64,000 nt of DNA, from the NCBI RefSeq assembly GCF_001314225.1, contig NZ_CP012697.1:4030001-4094000 (forward strand), read 5' to 3'. How positions within the stretch are numbered: position 1 is the stretch's first letter; each line of letters opens with the position of its first letter. Position numbers and translations under genes: made by a program. This document shows positions 15,047-23,446 of this stretch, in pieces. Below the pieces are notes generated by a model. The model had not been told where the DNA came from. It searched no databases and was given only the letters and a program-made list of their open reading frames with translations. This DNA comes from Microbacterium sp. No. 7 (GTDB taxonomy: Bacteria; Actinomycetota; Actinomycetes; Actinomycetales; Microbacteriaceae).

Positions 15047-16051
15047 TCACGGCTGCTCGGCGAGGTAGCGGACACGGCGCCCATCCGGCCCGATGAGGTG
15101 GCCGAGCCGCTTCGCGACACGCGGCACCATCCATCGATCGATGGCGGTCGCATCCGGGAAGCTGTGCGACGCCGCGACCTCGATGTCGTGGAGATCTTCG
15201 ATCGAGCGCATCCACAGGAGCACGCCGAGGTTGGCCCGGCCCACCAGCGCACAGCACAGACGTACCTCAGGCAGCCGCCGCAGAGCGGCGCCCATCTGGT
15301 CGATCTGAGTCTGCGGAACGCTGTAGAGGATCATCGCGGTCGCGCCGTAGCCGAAGTGAGCGTGCGCGATATCGACGCGCAGACGCGCCCAATCCGCATG
15401 CACGATCTGGTTCATGGCGCGATTCACCGTCGAGACGCTGCGCCCGACCTCCGCGGCCAGGTCGCTGCACGATCGTCGCACGTCGCCGCCCATGGCCCGC
15501 ACGATCTCCATGTGCAGCTTGCCGGGCTGCTCCGGCGCGTCATGCACGCGCCCGCGAGCGGCCTCCACTGCGTGCACCTGCCGCGGACGCAGAGCGTCCA
15601 TGCGCCAGTCGGTGCCGTCCTTGTACAGCCGCCGGACGACATGCATCCGTGTCGCGCGCACCCCCGGCACCGGGGAGATCTCCGACGAGAGATACTCGTC
15701 GATGCGACCGACGTTCTCCATGACGATCCCGGCGAACAGCTCGCGCGATCCCGTCGTGCAGTCCAAGCTCATCACGAACCTGTTGCGGCTCAGCACGTCG
15801 ATCACCTGCTCACGCCGGCCGGCCTCGCAGTCGATCTCGACGAACGCCAGGACGGAGGCGGGGATCGGACCGCGCGCCTCATTGCTGTTCGTCAGCCGAC
15901 ACGACGTCCAGGCCAGTCCGGCGTCCACCAGACGAGCCCAGCGGCGCGACAACGTCGTCGCCTCCACCGAGATGATCGACTCGAGGCGGGACCACGCGAT
16001 CCGCGGATGTATCTGCAAGGCGCTGACGAGCAGCCGATCAACCTCATCCAT
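15047..16051 (-). CDS. Lrp/AsnC-family regulator, double length
   Basis: 334 residues, about twice the normal Lrp size, with two winged-helix units: residues 1-50 (DEVDRLLVSALQIHPR) and about 177-228 (KLHMEIVRAMGGD, DLAAEVGRSVSTVNRAM). Each is followed by an RAM-like ligand domain. Known Lrp/AsnC proteins sense amino acids and act as dimers or octamers. No Shine-Dalgarno sequence is visible before ATG 16051 and a TACT-containing stretch lies just upstream, so the mRNA may be leaderless. It is convergent with the amidohydrolase and divergent from the peptide-type ABC operon, which makes it the likely local regulator of both. Confidence 0.85.
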   Translation of the reverse strand: MDEVDRLLVSALQIHPRIAWSRLESIISVEATTLSRRWARLVDAGLAWTSCRLTNSNEARGPIPASVLAFVEIDCEAGRREQVIDVLSRNRFVMSLDCTTGSRELFAGIVMENVGRIDEYLSSEISPVPGVRATRMHVVRRLYKDGTDWRMDALRPRQVHAVEAARGRVHDAPEQPGKLHMEIVRAMGGDVRRSCSDLAAEVGRSVSTVNRAMNQIVHADWARLRVDIAHAHFGYGATAMILYSVPQTQIDQMGAALRRLPEVRLCCALVGRANLGVLLWMRSIEDLHDIEVAASHSFPDATAIDRWMVPRVAKRLGHLIGPDGRRVRYLAEQP

Positions 16052-16151
16052 TTAGCAAGTATGACAAAGAGACCATCCTGGATGAGAAATATCTGCATCC
16101 GATAGTCCAAAGTTACCTTGATTCCGCGTCGAGCGGGACGATGTGTGAGCA

Positions 16152-16193
16152 GGCTCGCTACCGAGCCGGAACTCGCGACGACGATGTCGCGAG
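16152..16193 (+). other. Two tandem stem-loops in the leader of the peptide-type ABC operon
   Basis: Two perfect hairpins stand next to each other upstream of the ATG at 16216: GGCTCG-N4-CGAGCC (16152-16167) and CTCGCGAC-N6-GTCGCGAG (16172-16193). The second ends 12 bases before the CGGAGG ribosome site. There is no T-run, so they are not ordinary terminators. They may be a 5'-leader RNA structure or DNA sites for the Lrp-type regulator. Confidence 0.5.
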
Positions 16194-16215
16194 CGATCAA
16201 TGCTTCGGAGGTCCC

Positions 16216-17775
16216 ATGTCTGAGAACCGGTCCCTTACCCTTGTCCTCGTCGGAGCCCTCGCGCTGACGGGCTGTGCCGCCAGCCCTGACGGAACGGCAC
16301 CTGCCTCGGGCGACGCGACGGAGCTCTCGCTCGTCCTCGACGCCGACCCGAACAGCTTCGACCCGGCGCGCGCCACCAGCGGTGACGCGTTCGTCATGAA
16401 CAGGATGCTGTACGACACGCTGCTGCGACTCGACGACGACGGCATCGTCGGCGGGCTCGCGACGCAGTGGGACGCGCAGTCGGCGACGCAGTATGCGTTC
16501 ACGATCCGTGACGATGCGACGTGCGCGGACGGCACTGCGATCACGGCGAGCATCGTCGCAGACTCGCTGAACCACTTCGCCGACCCCGCCGCTCCCTCCA
16601 CGTTCCGATCGGCGGTGTTCGGCAAGGGCGACGTACGGATCACCGGCGACGACGCTTCACAGACCGTGACCATCGTGCTGTCCGAGCCCTACGCCAACGT
16701 CGAGCGTGGTCTCACCCTGGCGCAGACCGGCATCGTCTGCCCTGCCGGACTCGCCGACCTCGATGCTCTCAGCGCGGGCGAGGCCGCCGGGGCCTTCTCC
16801 GGACCCTACATCGTCGACGAGGCCACCCGCGGCCTCGAGTACACGCTCGTGCTGCGCGACGACTATGAGGCATGGCCGCAGTTCGCGAAGCCGCTCGGGG
16901 GGAGCCCGGCGAAGACCCTGCGGTACACGCTGGCCACCGACATCTCTTCGACCGCGAACCAGCTGCTCAGCGGGGACATCGACCTGGCGAACCTCTCCGG
17001 CGAGACCGTCGACCGGTTCGACGAGCAGGACTTCCTGCTCACCCGGTGGACGCGCGGCCACATCTACGTCATCTTCAACCAGGCGCCGGGAAGCGTGTTC
17101 TCCGGGCCGCCCGAGCTGCGCAAGGCGGTTGCCCAGGCGATCGATCAGGACGCATACATCAGCGTCTTCTCAAAGGGACGCACGGCACCGTACCTCTCGG
17201 TCGTCTCGCCCGACTATCAGTGCGTGAACGAAGACGCGTCCCTCCTGGAGAAGCACGATCCGGCGGCGGCCGCCGCCGCGCTCGGAGACGTGCCGATCCG
17301 CATCGTCCAGACCAACGCGCTCGGAGACTCCGGGGCCGGCGGCGAGTATCTGGAGCAGGTGCTGACCGAGGCCGGTGCGCGCGTCGAGCTCACTTCGACG
17401 GACAACTCCACGTGGGCGACGACCATCTTCACCCCCGAGACCGGATGGGACATGACCATCATGGGCGACCAGAACTCGCTCCAGCTGATCAGCGCATCTC
17501 TCGATCGCGTGATGGGCCCCTCGCTCGCGAGCGGCGGCCGGAACATCGGCGCCGCAGACAACGACGAGGGAGCCGCGGCGCTGTTCGCCGGATTGGCCAC
17601 GATCGACCAGGACGAGCAGTGCATCCACTTCCTCGAGGCGCAGCGCACGATGCTGGAGCGCGACGACGTCGTCCCGCTGACGGGGCTCGAGGCCGCCACC
17701 GTCTCCCGCGCAGGCGTGAGCGTACGCACCTTCGGCGACTATCTCGACCCGTCGACCATGCGGATCATCCGGTGA
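16216..17775 (+). CDS. Peptide-type ABC transporter substrate-binding lipoprotein (SBP_bac_5)
   Basis: 519 residues from ATG 16216 with CGGAGG close upstream. The N-terminus is a lipoprotein signal peptide with lipobox LALTGC, so the mature protein is anchored to the outer face of the membrane. Cluster-C binding-protein features follow: DADPNSFDPA and LYDTLLRLDDDG near the N-terminus, and the typical ELRKAVAQAID motif in the second lobe. The family binds di- and oligopeptides, nickel and other amide-containing solutes. It overlaps the permease gene by 4 bases (GTGA), so binding protein, permease, permease-ATPase fusion and ATPase form one operon. Context suggests amino-acid conjugates cut by the amidohydrolase as cargo. 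Confidence 0.9.
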   Translation: MSENRSLTLVLVGALALTGCAASPDGTAPASGDATELSLVLDADPNSFDPARATSGDAFVMNRMLYDTLLRLDDDGIVGGLATQWDAQSATQYAFTIRDDATCADGTAITASIVADSLNHFADPAAPSTFRSAVFGKGDVRITGDDASQTVTIVLSEPYANVERGLTLAQTGIVCPAGLADLDALSAGEAAGAFSGPYIVDEATRGLEYTLVLRDDYEAWPQFAKPLGGSPAKTLRYTLATDISSTANQLLSGDIDLANLSGETVDRFDEQDFLLTRWTRGHIYVIFNQAPGSVFSGPPELRKAVAQAIDQDAYISVFSKGRTAPYLSVVSPDYQCVNEDASLLEKHDPAAAAAALGDVPIRIVQTNALGDSGAGGEYLEQVLTEAGARVELTSTDNSTWATTIFTPETGWDMTIMGDQNSLQLISASLDRVMGPSLASGGRNIGAADNDEGAAALFAGLATIDQDEQCIHFLEAQRTMLERDDVVPLTGLEAATVSRAGVSVRTFGDYLDPSTMRIIR

Positions 17776-18806
17776 CGGAGACTCGCCTGCACGACGCGCG
17801 GGCGTCTCGGCCCGAGACGCCCGCGCCGGCACCACGACCGCCGCAGCACCACCCGTGGCTGCGGTTCGCCGGACGGCGTGCGCTCGGCCTCATCGCGACC
17901 GTGGCCGCACTGATCGTCATCACCTTCCTCATCGTCCCGCTCATCCCCGGCGATCCCGCCGTGGCCGCTGCAGGACCGGATGCGAACGCCGCCAAGATCG
18001 AGTCTCTGCGAAGGGAGATGGGCCTCGATCTGCCGCTCTGGCAGCAGTTCCTGAACTACCTGCAAAGCCTGGCCGACGGCACGATGGGGTACTCCTTCAG
18101 TTCGCGCAGCGCCGTGAGCGAGATCGTCTTCGCCCGGATGCCCTACACCGCAGCGCTCGCCGGGATCGCCGTCGTCATCGTGCTGCTCGTGTCGATCCCG
18201 ATCGGCGTCTGGGTGGCCGTGGCCACGCGCGGAAGCCGGCGGCCGGGCGTCGATCGTGCTTTCTCCGTGCTCACGGGGCTCGCCTCGGCGGTGCCGGCCT
18301 ACGTTCTGGCGACGGTCCTCGTCGTCGTGTTCGCCGTCGGCCTCGGGCTGCTCCCGCCCGCGTACTCCCGCAGCAGCCCGGGTCTGTCGTTCGTGCTGCC
18401 CGTGGCCGCGCTGAGCCTGGGGCCTGTCAGCACGATCGCACGCGTCGTGCGACGCGAGACCGCGCTCGTGCTGGAAGCCGACTACATGCGCACAGCGAGA
18501 GGCTGGCGCGTCCCACCACTCGTGCGCTACGCCAAGTACGCCCTCCCCAATCTGCTGACCTCGACGCTCACGCTCGCGGGGCTCGTCCTGACCGGCATGC
18601 TCGGCGGGGCGATCATCGTCGAGACGGTGTTCGGGTGGCCGGGCCTCGGCCTGGGCGTCGTCAACGCCATCGCGCACAAGGACTATCCGCTCATCCAGGG
18701 CACTGTGCTCGTACTCGGGGTGTTCGCGGCCGTGATCACGCTCGCCGTCGACGTCGTGCTCGCCGTCGTCGATCCTCGCATCATCGGAGCCTCCGGTGAC
18801 CGTTGA
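17772..18806 (+). CDS. Peptide-type ABC transporter permease, DppB-like
   Basis: 344 residues; the GTG at 17772 overlaps the previous stop by 4 bases (GTGA). After an unusual Pro/Arg-rich leader of about 30 residues come the family features: the N-terminal helix and VPLIPGDPAVAAAG, the segment LGLDLPLWQQFLNYL-like (MGLDLPLWQQF), and the cytoplasmic ATPase-contact loop ALVLEADYMRTARGW. It forms the inner-membrane channel with the permease half of the next protein. Confidence 0.9.
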   Translation: MTETRLHDARASRPETPAPAPRPPQHHPWLRFAGRRALGLIATVAALIVITFLIVPLIPGDPAVAAAGPDANAAKIESLRREMGLDLPLWQQFLNYLQSLADGTMGYSFSSRSAVSEIVFARMPYTAALAGIAVVIVLLVSIPIGVWVAVATRGSRRPGVDRAFSVLTGLASAVPAYVLATVLVVVFAVGLGLLPPAYSRSSPGLSFVLPVAALSLGPVSTIARVVRRETALVLEADYMRTARGWRVPPLVRYAKYALPNLLTSTLTLAGLVLTGMLGGAIIVETVFGWPGLGLGVVNAIAHKDYPLIQGTVLVLGVFAAVITLAVDVVLAVVDPRIIGASGDR

Positions 18807-20505
18807 CACCGCGCTTGCGACGTCCCGGCGGACCGCCCCGCGCCCGCCGGGACGCCTGCGATGGAATGCGACGCTCGCCGCCGGAACGGGGCTGCTCGCC
18901 GTCATCGTGGTGGCCGGCATCGTGGCGCCGCTCCTTCTCTCCGACGCCGCCAACCAGCTGACGACGACGCGCAACGCGCCCCCCAGCGCTGAACACTGGC
19001 TCGGCACGGACGCATTCGGGCGAGACCTGCTCGCCAGAGCGCTGGTCGCGACGCGACTGACACTGCTCATGACGCTCGCAGCCACGGCGATCGCCGTGTG
19101 CGGCGGAGTCCTCCTCGGCATCGGCATCTGGCTGGCGCCGCGACGCGTGCGCGAGATCTCGCTGCGTGTCCTCGAGACGGCGGTCAGCTACCCCGGCCTC
19201 CTCGTCGCACTCGTGATCTCCGCGATCCTCGGCGCCGGCGCGTTCGCCGTCGTCGTCGCGATCGGCCTCGCGAACCTCCCTGCCTTCGGGCGCCTGGCGG
19301 CGAACCTGTCGGCATCGTTGTCGCAGCGCGAGTTCGTCTCCACGGCACGGCTGCTCGGGGTCCCCCTGCACCGGATGCTGGCGTTCCACCTGCTCCCCCA
19401 CATGATCGCACCGCTCGCGATCGTGACGGCATCCTGCTTCGCCGTCGGGATGATGGAGATGTCGGGACTGTCCTTCGTGGGCCTGGGCGTCCAGGCGCCG
19501 GACTACGACTTCGGAAAGCTCCTCAACGATGCCCTTCCCTCGATCTACACGCGACCGTACGAGGTGGTCGGGCCCACGTTGATGATCGTGCTCACGATCC
19601 TGGCCGTCATGCTCATCGGCGACGGGTTCGCGGGAGCCGCCAACCCCTACGCCGGCCGAGCGGGACACACGACGCAGCGTCGAGCGCACCGTGCGCCCAC
19701 GACCTCGTCACCCGGCTCTCTGGTCGAGGTCGCCGACCTCACCGTGACTGCCGCCGACGGTACGACGCTCGTTCGCGAGGTCTCCTTCACGATGCGCCAA
19801 GGCGAGATCCTCGGCGTCGTCGGAGAGTCCGGTTCGGGCAAGTCCACGATCGCGATGAGCCTGGCCCGCCTGCTTCCTCCGAGCCTTCGGGCGGAGGCCA
19901 CGACGCTGCGGATCGGCGACCTCGACCTGCTCGACGAGGTCGACGACCGGCAGATCGCCACCGACCTCGCCCTCGTGTATCAAGATCCCGGAAGCACGTT
20001 CAACCCGGCGCTTCGCATGGCGAGCCAGCTCACCGAGGTGCTGCGACGCCATCGCGGCGCGAGCCGCCGGCACGCACGTGCGATCGTGCTGTCGGCTCTG
20101 CGCGCCGTACGGCTGCGCGATCCGGAGCGATGCCTGCGGCAGTTCCCCTACGAGCTGTCCGGCGGCATGCGGCAGCGTGCCATGCTCGCGGCGGCGATCG
20201 CCTCGGGCCCGCGCCTGCTCATCGCCGACGAGCCCACGACAGCACTCGACGTCACGGTGCAGGCGAGCGTCCTGCGCGAGCTCGTCCGTCTCAACCGCGA
20301 GCGCGACCTCGCGGTGCTCTTCGTCTCCCACGACATGGGCGTGGTCCAGGCGCTCTGCGATCGTGTTCTGGTCGTGCGCTCGGGAGAGATCGTCGAAGAG
20401 CTCTCCGGCGATCGGATGAGAGCCGGGGAGGCGCGTCACCCCTACACCAGGACGCTGCTCGCAGCCACTCCCCGCTGGCGTCAGGAGGAAGACCAGGATG
20501 ACTGA
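18796..20505 (+). CDS. Fused DppC-type permease and DppD-type ATPase
   Basis: 569 residues; GTG start with CGGAG 6 bases upstream, overlapping the previous gene by 11 bases. Residues 1 to about 285 form a DppC-like permease (LGTDAFGRDLLAR, loop REFVSTARLLGV); after a short basic/Ser-Thr linker, residues about 300-565 form an ABC ATPase with Walker A GESGSGKST, signature LSGGMRQR and Walker B LLIADEPT, ending in the peptide-type C-terminal region HPYTRTLLAA. In most systems these are two genes. The fusion fixes a 1:1 ratio of the two parts. It works with the ATPase at 20498 and the permease at 17772. Confidence 0.9.
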   Translation: MTVDTALATSRRTAPRPPGRLRWNATLAAGTGLLAVIVVAGIVAPLLLSDAANQLTTTRNAPPSAEHWLGTDAFGRDLLARALVATRLTLLMTLAATAIAVCGGVLLGIGIWLAPRRVREISLRVLETAVSYPGLLVALVISAILGAGAFAVVVAIGLANLPAFGRLAANLSASLSQREFVSTARLLGVPLHRMLAFHLLPHMIAPLAIVTASCFAVGMMEMSGLSFVGLGVQAPDYDFGKLLNDALPSIYTRPYEVVGPTLMIVLTILAVMLIGDGFAGAANPYAGRAGHTTQRRAHRAPTTSSPGSLVEVADLTVTAADGTTLVREVSFTMRQGEILGVVGESGSGKSTIAMSLARLLPPSLRAEATTLRIGDLDLLDEVDDRQIATDLALVYQDPGSTFNPALRMASQLTEVLRRHRGASRRHARAIVLSALRAVRLRDPERCLRQFPYELSGGMRQRAMLAAAIASGPRLLIADEPTTALDVTVQASVLRELVRLNRERDLAVLFVSHDMGVVQALCDRVLVVRSGEIVEELSGDRMRAGEARHPYTRTLLAATPRWRQEEDQDD

Positions 20506-21322
20506 AACAGACACGCCCGCCCTGCTCGTCGACGGGCTCTCCGTCGTGCGCGGACATGGCGCGGCCACGAAGACCGTTCTTCTCGACATCGATCTCACCG
20601 TCGCGAAAGGCCGCTCGGTCGGCGTCGTGGGCGAGTCGGGATCGGGCAAGTCGACGCTCGCGCAGACGATCGTCGGGCTCGTCCCTCCGCACAGGGGGCG
20701 TGTTCGAATCCACGGCGCCGACCTGGCAGCCTCGCGCGGGCGTGACCTGTTCGCCCGTCGACGGAAGGTCCAGCTGATCCCGCAGGACTCGTTCGCCTCG
20801 CTGGACCCTCTGTACACCGTCGGGGAGACTCTCGCTGAGGCATACGCTCCCCGCCGCCCCCGGGTGGCACGCGACCTCGATCGGATCGTCGGCTGGCTCG
20901 AGCGGGTGCACCTCCCGCCCGAGGTCGTCAGCCGACGGCCGCACGAGCTCTCGGGCGGCCAGCGGCAGCGTGTCGCAATCGCGCGCGCATTGATCGTGGA
21001 GCCCGAGATGATCATCGCCGACGAGATCACGTCGGCGCTGGATGTCTCCATCCAGGCCGAGATCATCAGCCTGGTCACGGAGCTGCGCAACACGCTGCAC
21101 CTCTCGCTGCTGTTCATCTCGCACGATCTGGCGATCGTCCGCAAGCTCTGCGACGACGTCGTGGTGCTCTGTCGCGGAGAGATCGTGGAGCAGGGCCCGG
21201 TCGGATCGGTCTTCGCGAACCCGCGACACGCCTATACGCACGAGCTTCTCTCGTCGGCCCCCGGCTCTCCCGGGTTCTCGCTGCACACGGAGACGCCGCC
21301 CCGCACGACTCCGCGCCCATGA
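20498..21322 (+). CDS. Peptide-type ABC transporter ATP-binding protein, DppF-like
   Basis: 274 residues; ATG overlaps the previous gene by 8 bases and has AGGAGG about 10 bases upstream. Walker A GESGSGKST, signature LSGGQRQR, Walker B MIIADEIT (Ile where Pro is usual) and H-loop FISHDL are all present, followed by the peptide-type tail HAYTHELL. It pairs with the ATPase half of the fusion protein. The last gene of the operon; a strong terminator follows. Confidence 0.9.
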   Translation: MTETDTPALLVDGLSVVRGHGAATKTVLLDIDLTVAKGRSVGVVGESGSGKSTLAQTIVGLVPPHRGRVRIHGADLAASRGRDLFARRRKVQLIPQDSFASLDPLYTVGETLAEAYAPRRPRVARDLDRIVGWLERVHLPPEVVSRRPHELSGGQRQRVAIARALIVEPEMIIADEITSALDVSIQAEIISLVTELRNTLHLSLLFISHDLAIVRKLCDDVVVLCRGEIVEQGPVGSVFANPRHAYTHELLSSAPGSPGFSLHTETPPRTTPRP

Positions 21323-21393
21323 GCCGATGCCGGAAGCCTGTCGCTCTCCGAGGGACCGCCCCGGGTCGGCCGCCGATCGCGGGATCCGAACGC

Positions 21394-21426
21394 CGCAGAG
21401 CCCCGGCGTCGGCCGGGGCTCTGCGG
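21394..21426. terminator. Bidirectional hairpin terminator
   Basis: A perfect 14-base stem (CCGCAGAGCCCCGG and its complement) with a 6-base loop, between the convergent ends of the peptide-type and the branched-chain-type ABC operons. Confidence 0.88.
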
Positions 21427-21441
21427 GTGGAGAGGGGATCG

Positions 21442-22677
21442 TCAGTCGAGCACGACGTCCCTCGCGATCACGTTCGCGCCGCCCGTGGCGCGGTAGACGA
21501 CGAGGAAGCCGCCCGCGAAGCCGTCATGGCCCTCCTGGAACGAGATCATCGAGCCCTCGCGGCCCGCCGCGCCCTCGAGCGGGTCGAGCGCGGTGATCGC
21601 GTCGCGCAGGGCGGTGCCGCCCTCGCCGCTCGTCGCCTGCAGCGCCTGGATCGCGACGCGCGTGGCGTCGTAGCTCTGCACGGCCGCGTCGGGCAGCACG
21701 GCCTCGCCGAAGCGCTCGAAGTAGACGTCCTGGAACTCCTTGAACCGCGGCTTGTCGAGGTCGACCGACGAGGTGAAGTAGGCTCCGGGGATCTGGTCGT
21801 ACGCGCCCGCCGCCACGTCGTGGGCGTCCGGGAAGCCGATGCCGACGAGACCGACGATCGGCAGCTGCACGCCCTGCTCGACCATCGTCTTGGCGAGCAG
21901 TCCGTGATCGGCGCCCGTCGAGCCGCCCACGAGGACGATGTCGGGGCTCTGCGCGGCGACGGTCTGCACCGGGCCGGAGATGTCGGTGCCGGCCAGGGTG
22001 AACTCGACGCCCGGCCCCGAGAGGGCGAGACCGGTCTCCGCGGCGCGCGCCGTGAACATCTCGGCGAGAGCGGGGCCGACGGCGCCGTTGTCGTAGAGGA
22101 TGGCGGCCTTCTTCGCCCCGAGCGCGTTGGCGATGTCGACGACCGAGTTGGCCTGGTCGACGGCCGTCGCCGCGACGCGGAAGGTGAACTCGGCGTCCTG
22201 CGTGATGCCCATCGCCGACGAGGCGGCCGCGAGGTAGGGCACCTCGGAGCGCTCGGCCACCTCGCGGATGGCCAGTCCCTCGGCGCTGGAGAGGCCGCCG
22301 ACGAGCACCGACACGTTGTCGACGGTGATGGCGCGCGTCGCGACGCGCGCCGCGATGTCGGCCGAGAGCTCGTCGTCGTAGACCTTGAGCTCGACGGTGC
22401 GGCCGTCGACGCCGCCGTTCTCGTTGGCCTCGTCGACCGCGATCGTCGCCGCGTTGACCATCGCCTCGGCCGTGGCGGCGTTGGAGCCCTTCAGCGGCGC
22501 GATGAACCCGATGGTCACCGATCCGGCCGAGCCGCCCGAGCCGCCGCCGTCGTCACCGCCGTCGTCGCCCGCGGCGCAGCCGCTGCCGGCCACGACCACG
22601 CCCGCGATCACCGCTGCCGTGACCGAGAGCCGCCGCCAAGAGGTCGCCGTCGACCTCTTCGTGTTGCTGAATCGCAT
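21442..22677 (-). CDS. Branched-chain-type ABC transporter substrate-binding lipoprotein (LivJ/K-like)
   Basis: 411 residues from ATG 22677 (AAAGGA upstream). Signal peptide with lipobox VAGSGC, then a Gly/Asp/Ser-rich linker and the type I periplasmic-binding fold (IGFIAPLKGSNAATAEAM, VLVGGLSSAEGLAIREVAE, YDATRVAIQAL). Proteins of this family bind branched-chain amino acids but often also aromatic or alicyclic carboxylic acids when found in catabolic clusters, as here. It is the last gene of the liv-type operon, 46 bases after the livF-like gene and just before a terminator. Confidence 0.9.
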   Translation of the reverse strand: MRFSNTKRSTATSWRRLSVTAAVIAGVVVAGSGCAAGDDGGDDGGGSGGSAGSVTIGFIAPLKGSNAATAEAMVNAATIAVDEANENGGVDGRTVELKVYDDELSADIAARVATRAITVDNVSVLVGGLSSAEGLAIREVAERSEVPYLAAASSAMGITQDAEFTFRVAATAVDQANSVVDIANALGAKKAAILYDNGAVGPALAEMFTARAAETGLALSGPGVEFTLAGTDISGPVQTVAAQSPDIVLVGGSTGADHGLLAKTMVEQGVQLPIVGLVGIGFPDAHDVAAGAYDQIPGAYFTSSVDLDKPRFKEFQDVYFERFGEAVLPDAAVQSYDATRVAIQALQATSGEGGTALRDAITALDPLEGAAGREGSMISFQEGHDGFAGGFLVVYRATGGANVIARDVVLD

Positions 22678-22723
22678 GTGTTTCCCTTTCCTGGATGCCC
22701 CGCGAGCACTCGCGGTGGAGTCT

Positions 22724-23446
22724 CTATCTGAAGTACGCCTCATGGACCTGCTCGTCGGTGAGCTCGGAGACGGCCCCCGACGCGGTGACCGTGCCCTTGT
22801 TGAGCACGATGATCCGATCGCAGACGCTGCGCAGCAGCTGCGATCCCTGTTCGACGACGAGCAGCGACACGCCGCCCGCCCGCAATGCCCCGATCGCGTC
22901 GTAGATGCGGTCGACGACGATGGGGGCGAGTCCCAGCGACGGCTCGTCGAGCACGAGCAGCGTGGGCGTGCGCACGATGGCGCGCCCGATCGACAGCATC
23001 TGCTGCTCGCCGCCCGAGAGCAGGCCGGCGAGCTGCCCGTCCCGCTCGCGAAGGATCGGGAACAGCTCGTAGATGCCCTCGAGGTGCGCTCGGAGGGCGG
23101 CGTCCGCGCCCCGGCCCGTCATCCGTCCGGTCGCCAGTCGCAGGTTCTCGCGCACGGTCAGCGAACGCAGCACCTGGTGCCCCTCGGGCAGCGAGACCAG
23201 GCCCGCGCGCGTGCGCGCGGACGCCGCCGTGCGCGTGATGTCGCGCCCCAGGAACTCGACGCTGCCCGACGCGACGCGCAGGTGCCCCGCGACGGCGCGC
23301 AGCAGGGTGGACTTGCCCGCGCCGTTCATGCCGGTCACGCCGAGCGCCTCGCCCCGGCCGATGGACAGGTCGACGCCGTGCAGCACCATCGAGCGGCGCG
23401 TGTAGCCGCCGGTGACGCCGTCCAGTCGCAGGATCGACTCGCTCAT
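22724..23446 (-). CDS. Branched-chain-type ABC transporter ATP-binding protein, LivF-like
   Basis: 240 residues, ATG overlapping the previous stop by 4 bases (ATGA). Walker A GMNGAGKST, signature LSGGEQQM, Walker B LLVLDEPS and the LivF hallmark LGLAPIVVDRIYDAI. Energises uptake together with the ATPase half of the fused protein at 23443. Confidence 0.92.
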   Translation of the reverse strand: MSESILRLDGVTGGYTRRSMVLHGVDLSIGRGEALGVTGMNGAGKSTLLRAVAGHLRVASGSVEFLGRDITRTAASARTRAGLVSLPEGHQVLRSLTVRENLRLATGRMTGRGADAALRAHLEGIYELFPILRERDGQLAGLLSGGEQQMLSIGRAIVRTPTLLVLDEPSLGLAPIVVDRIYDAIGALRAGGVSLLVVEQGSQLLRSVCDRIIVLNKGTVTASGAVSELTDEQVHEAYFR

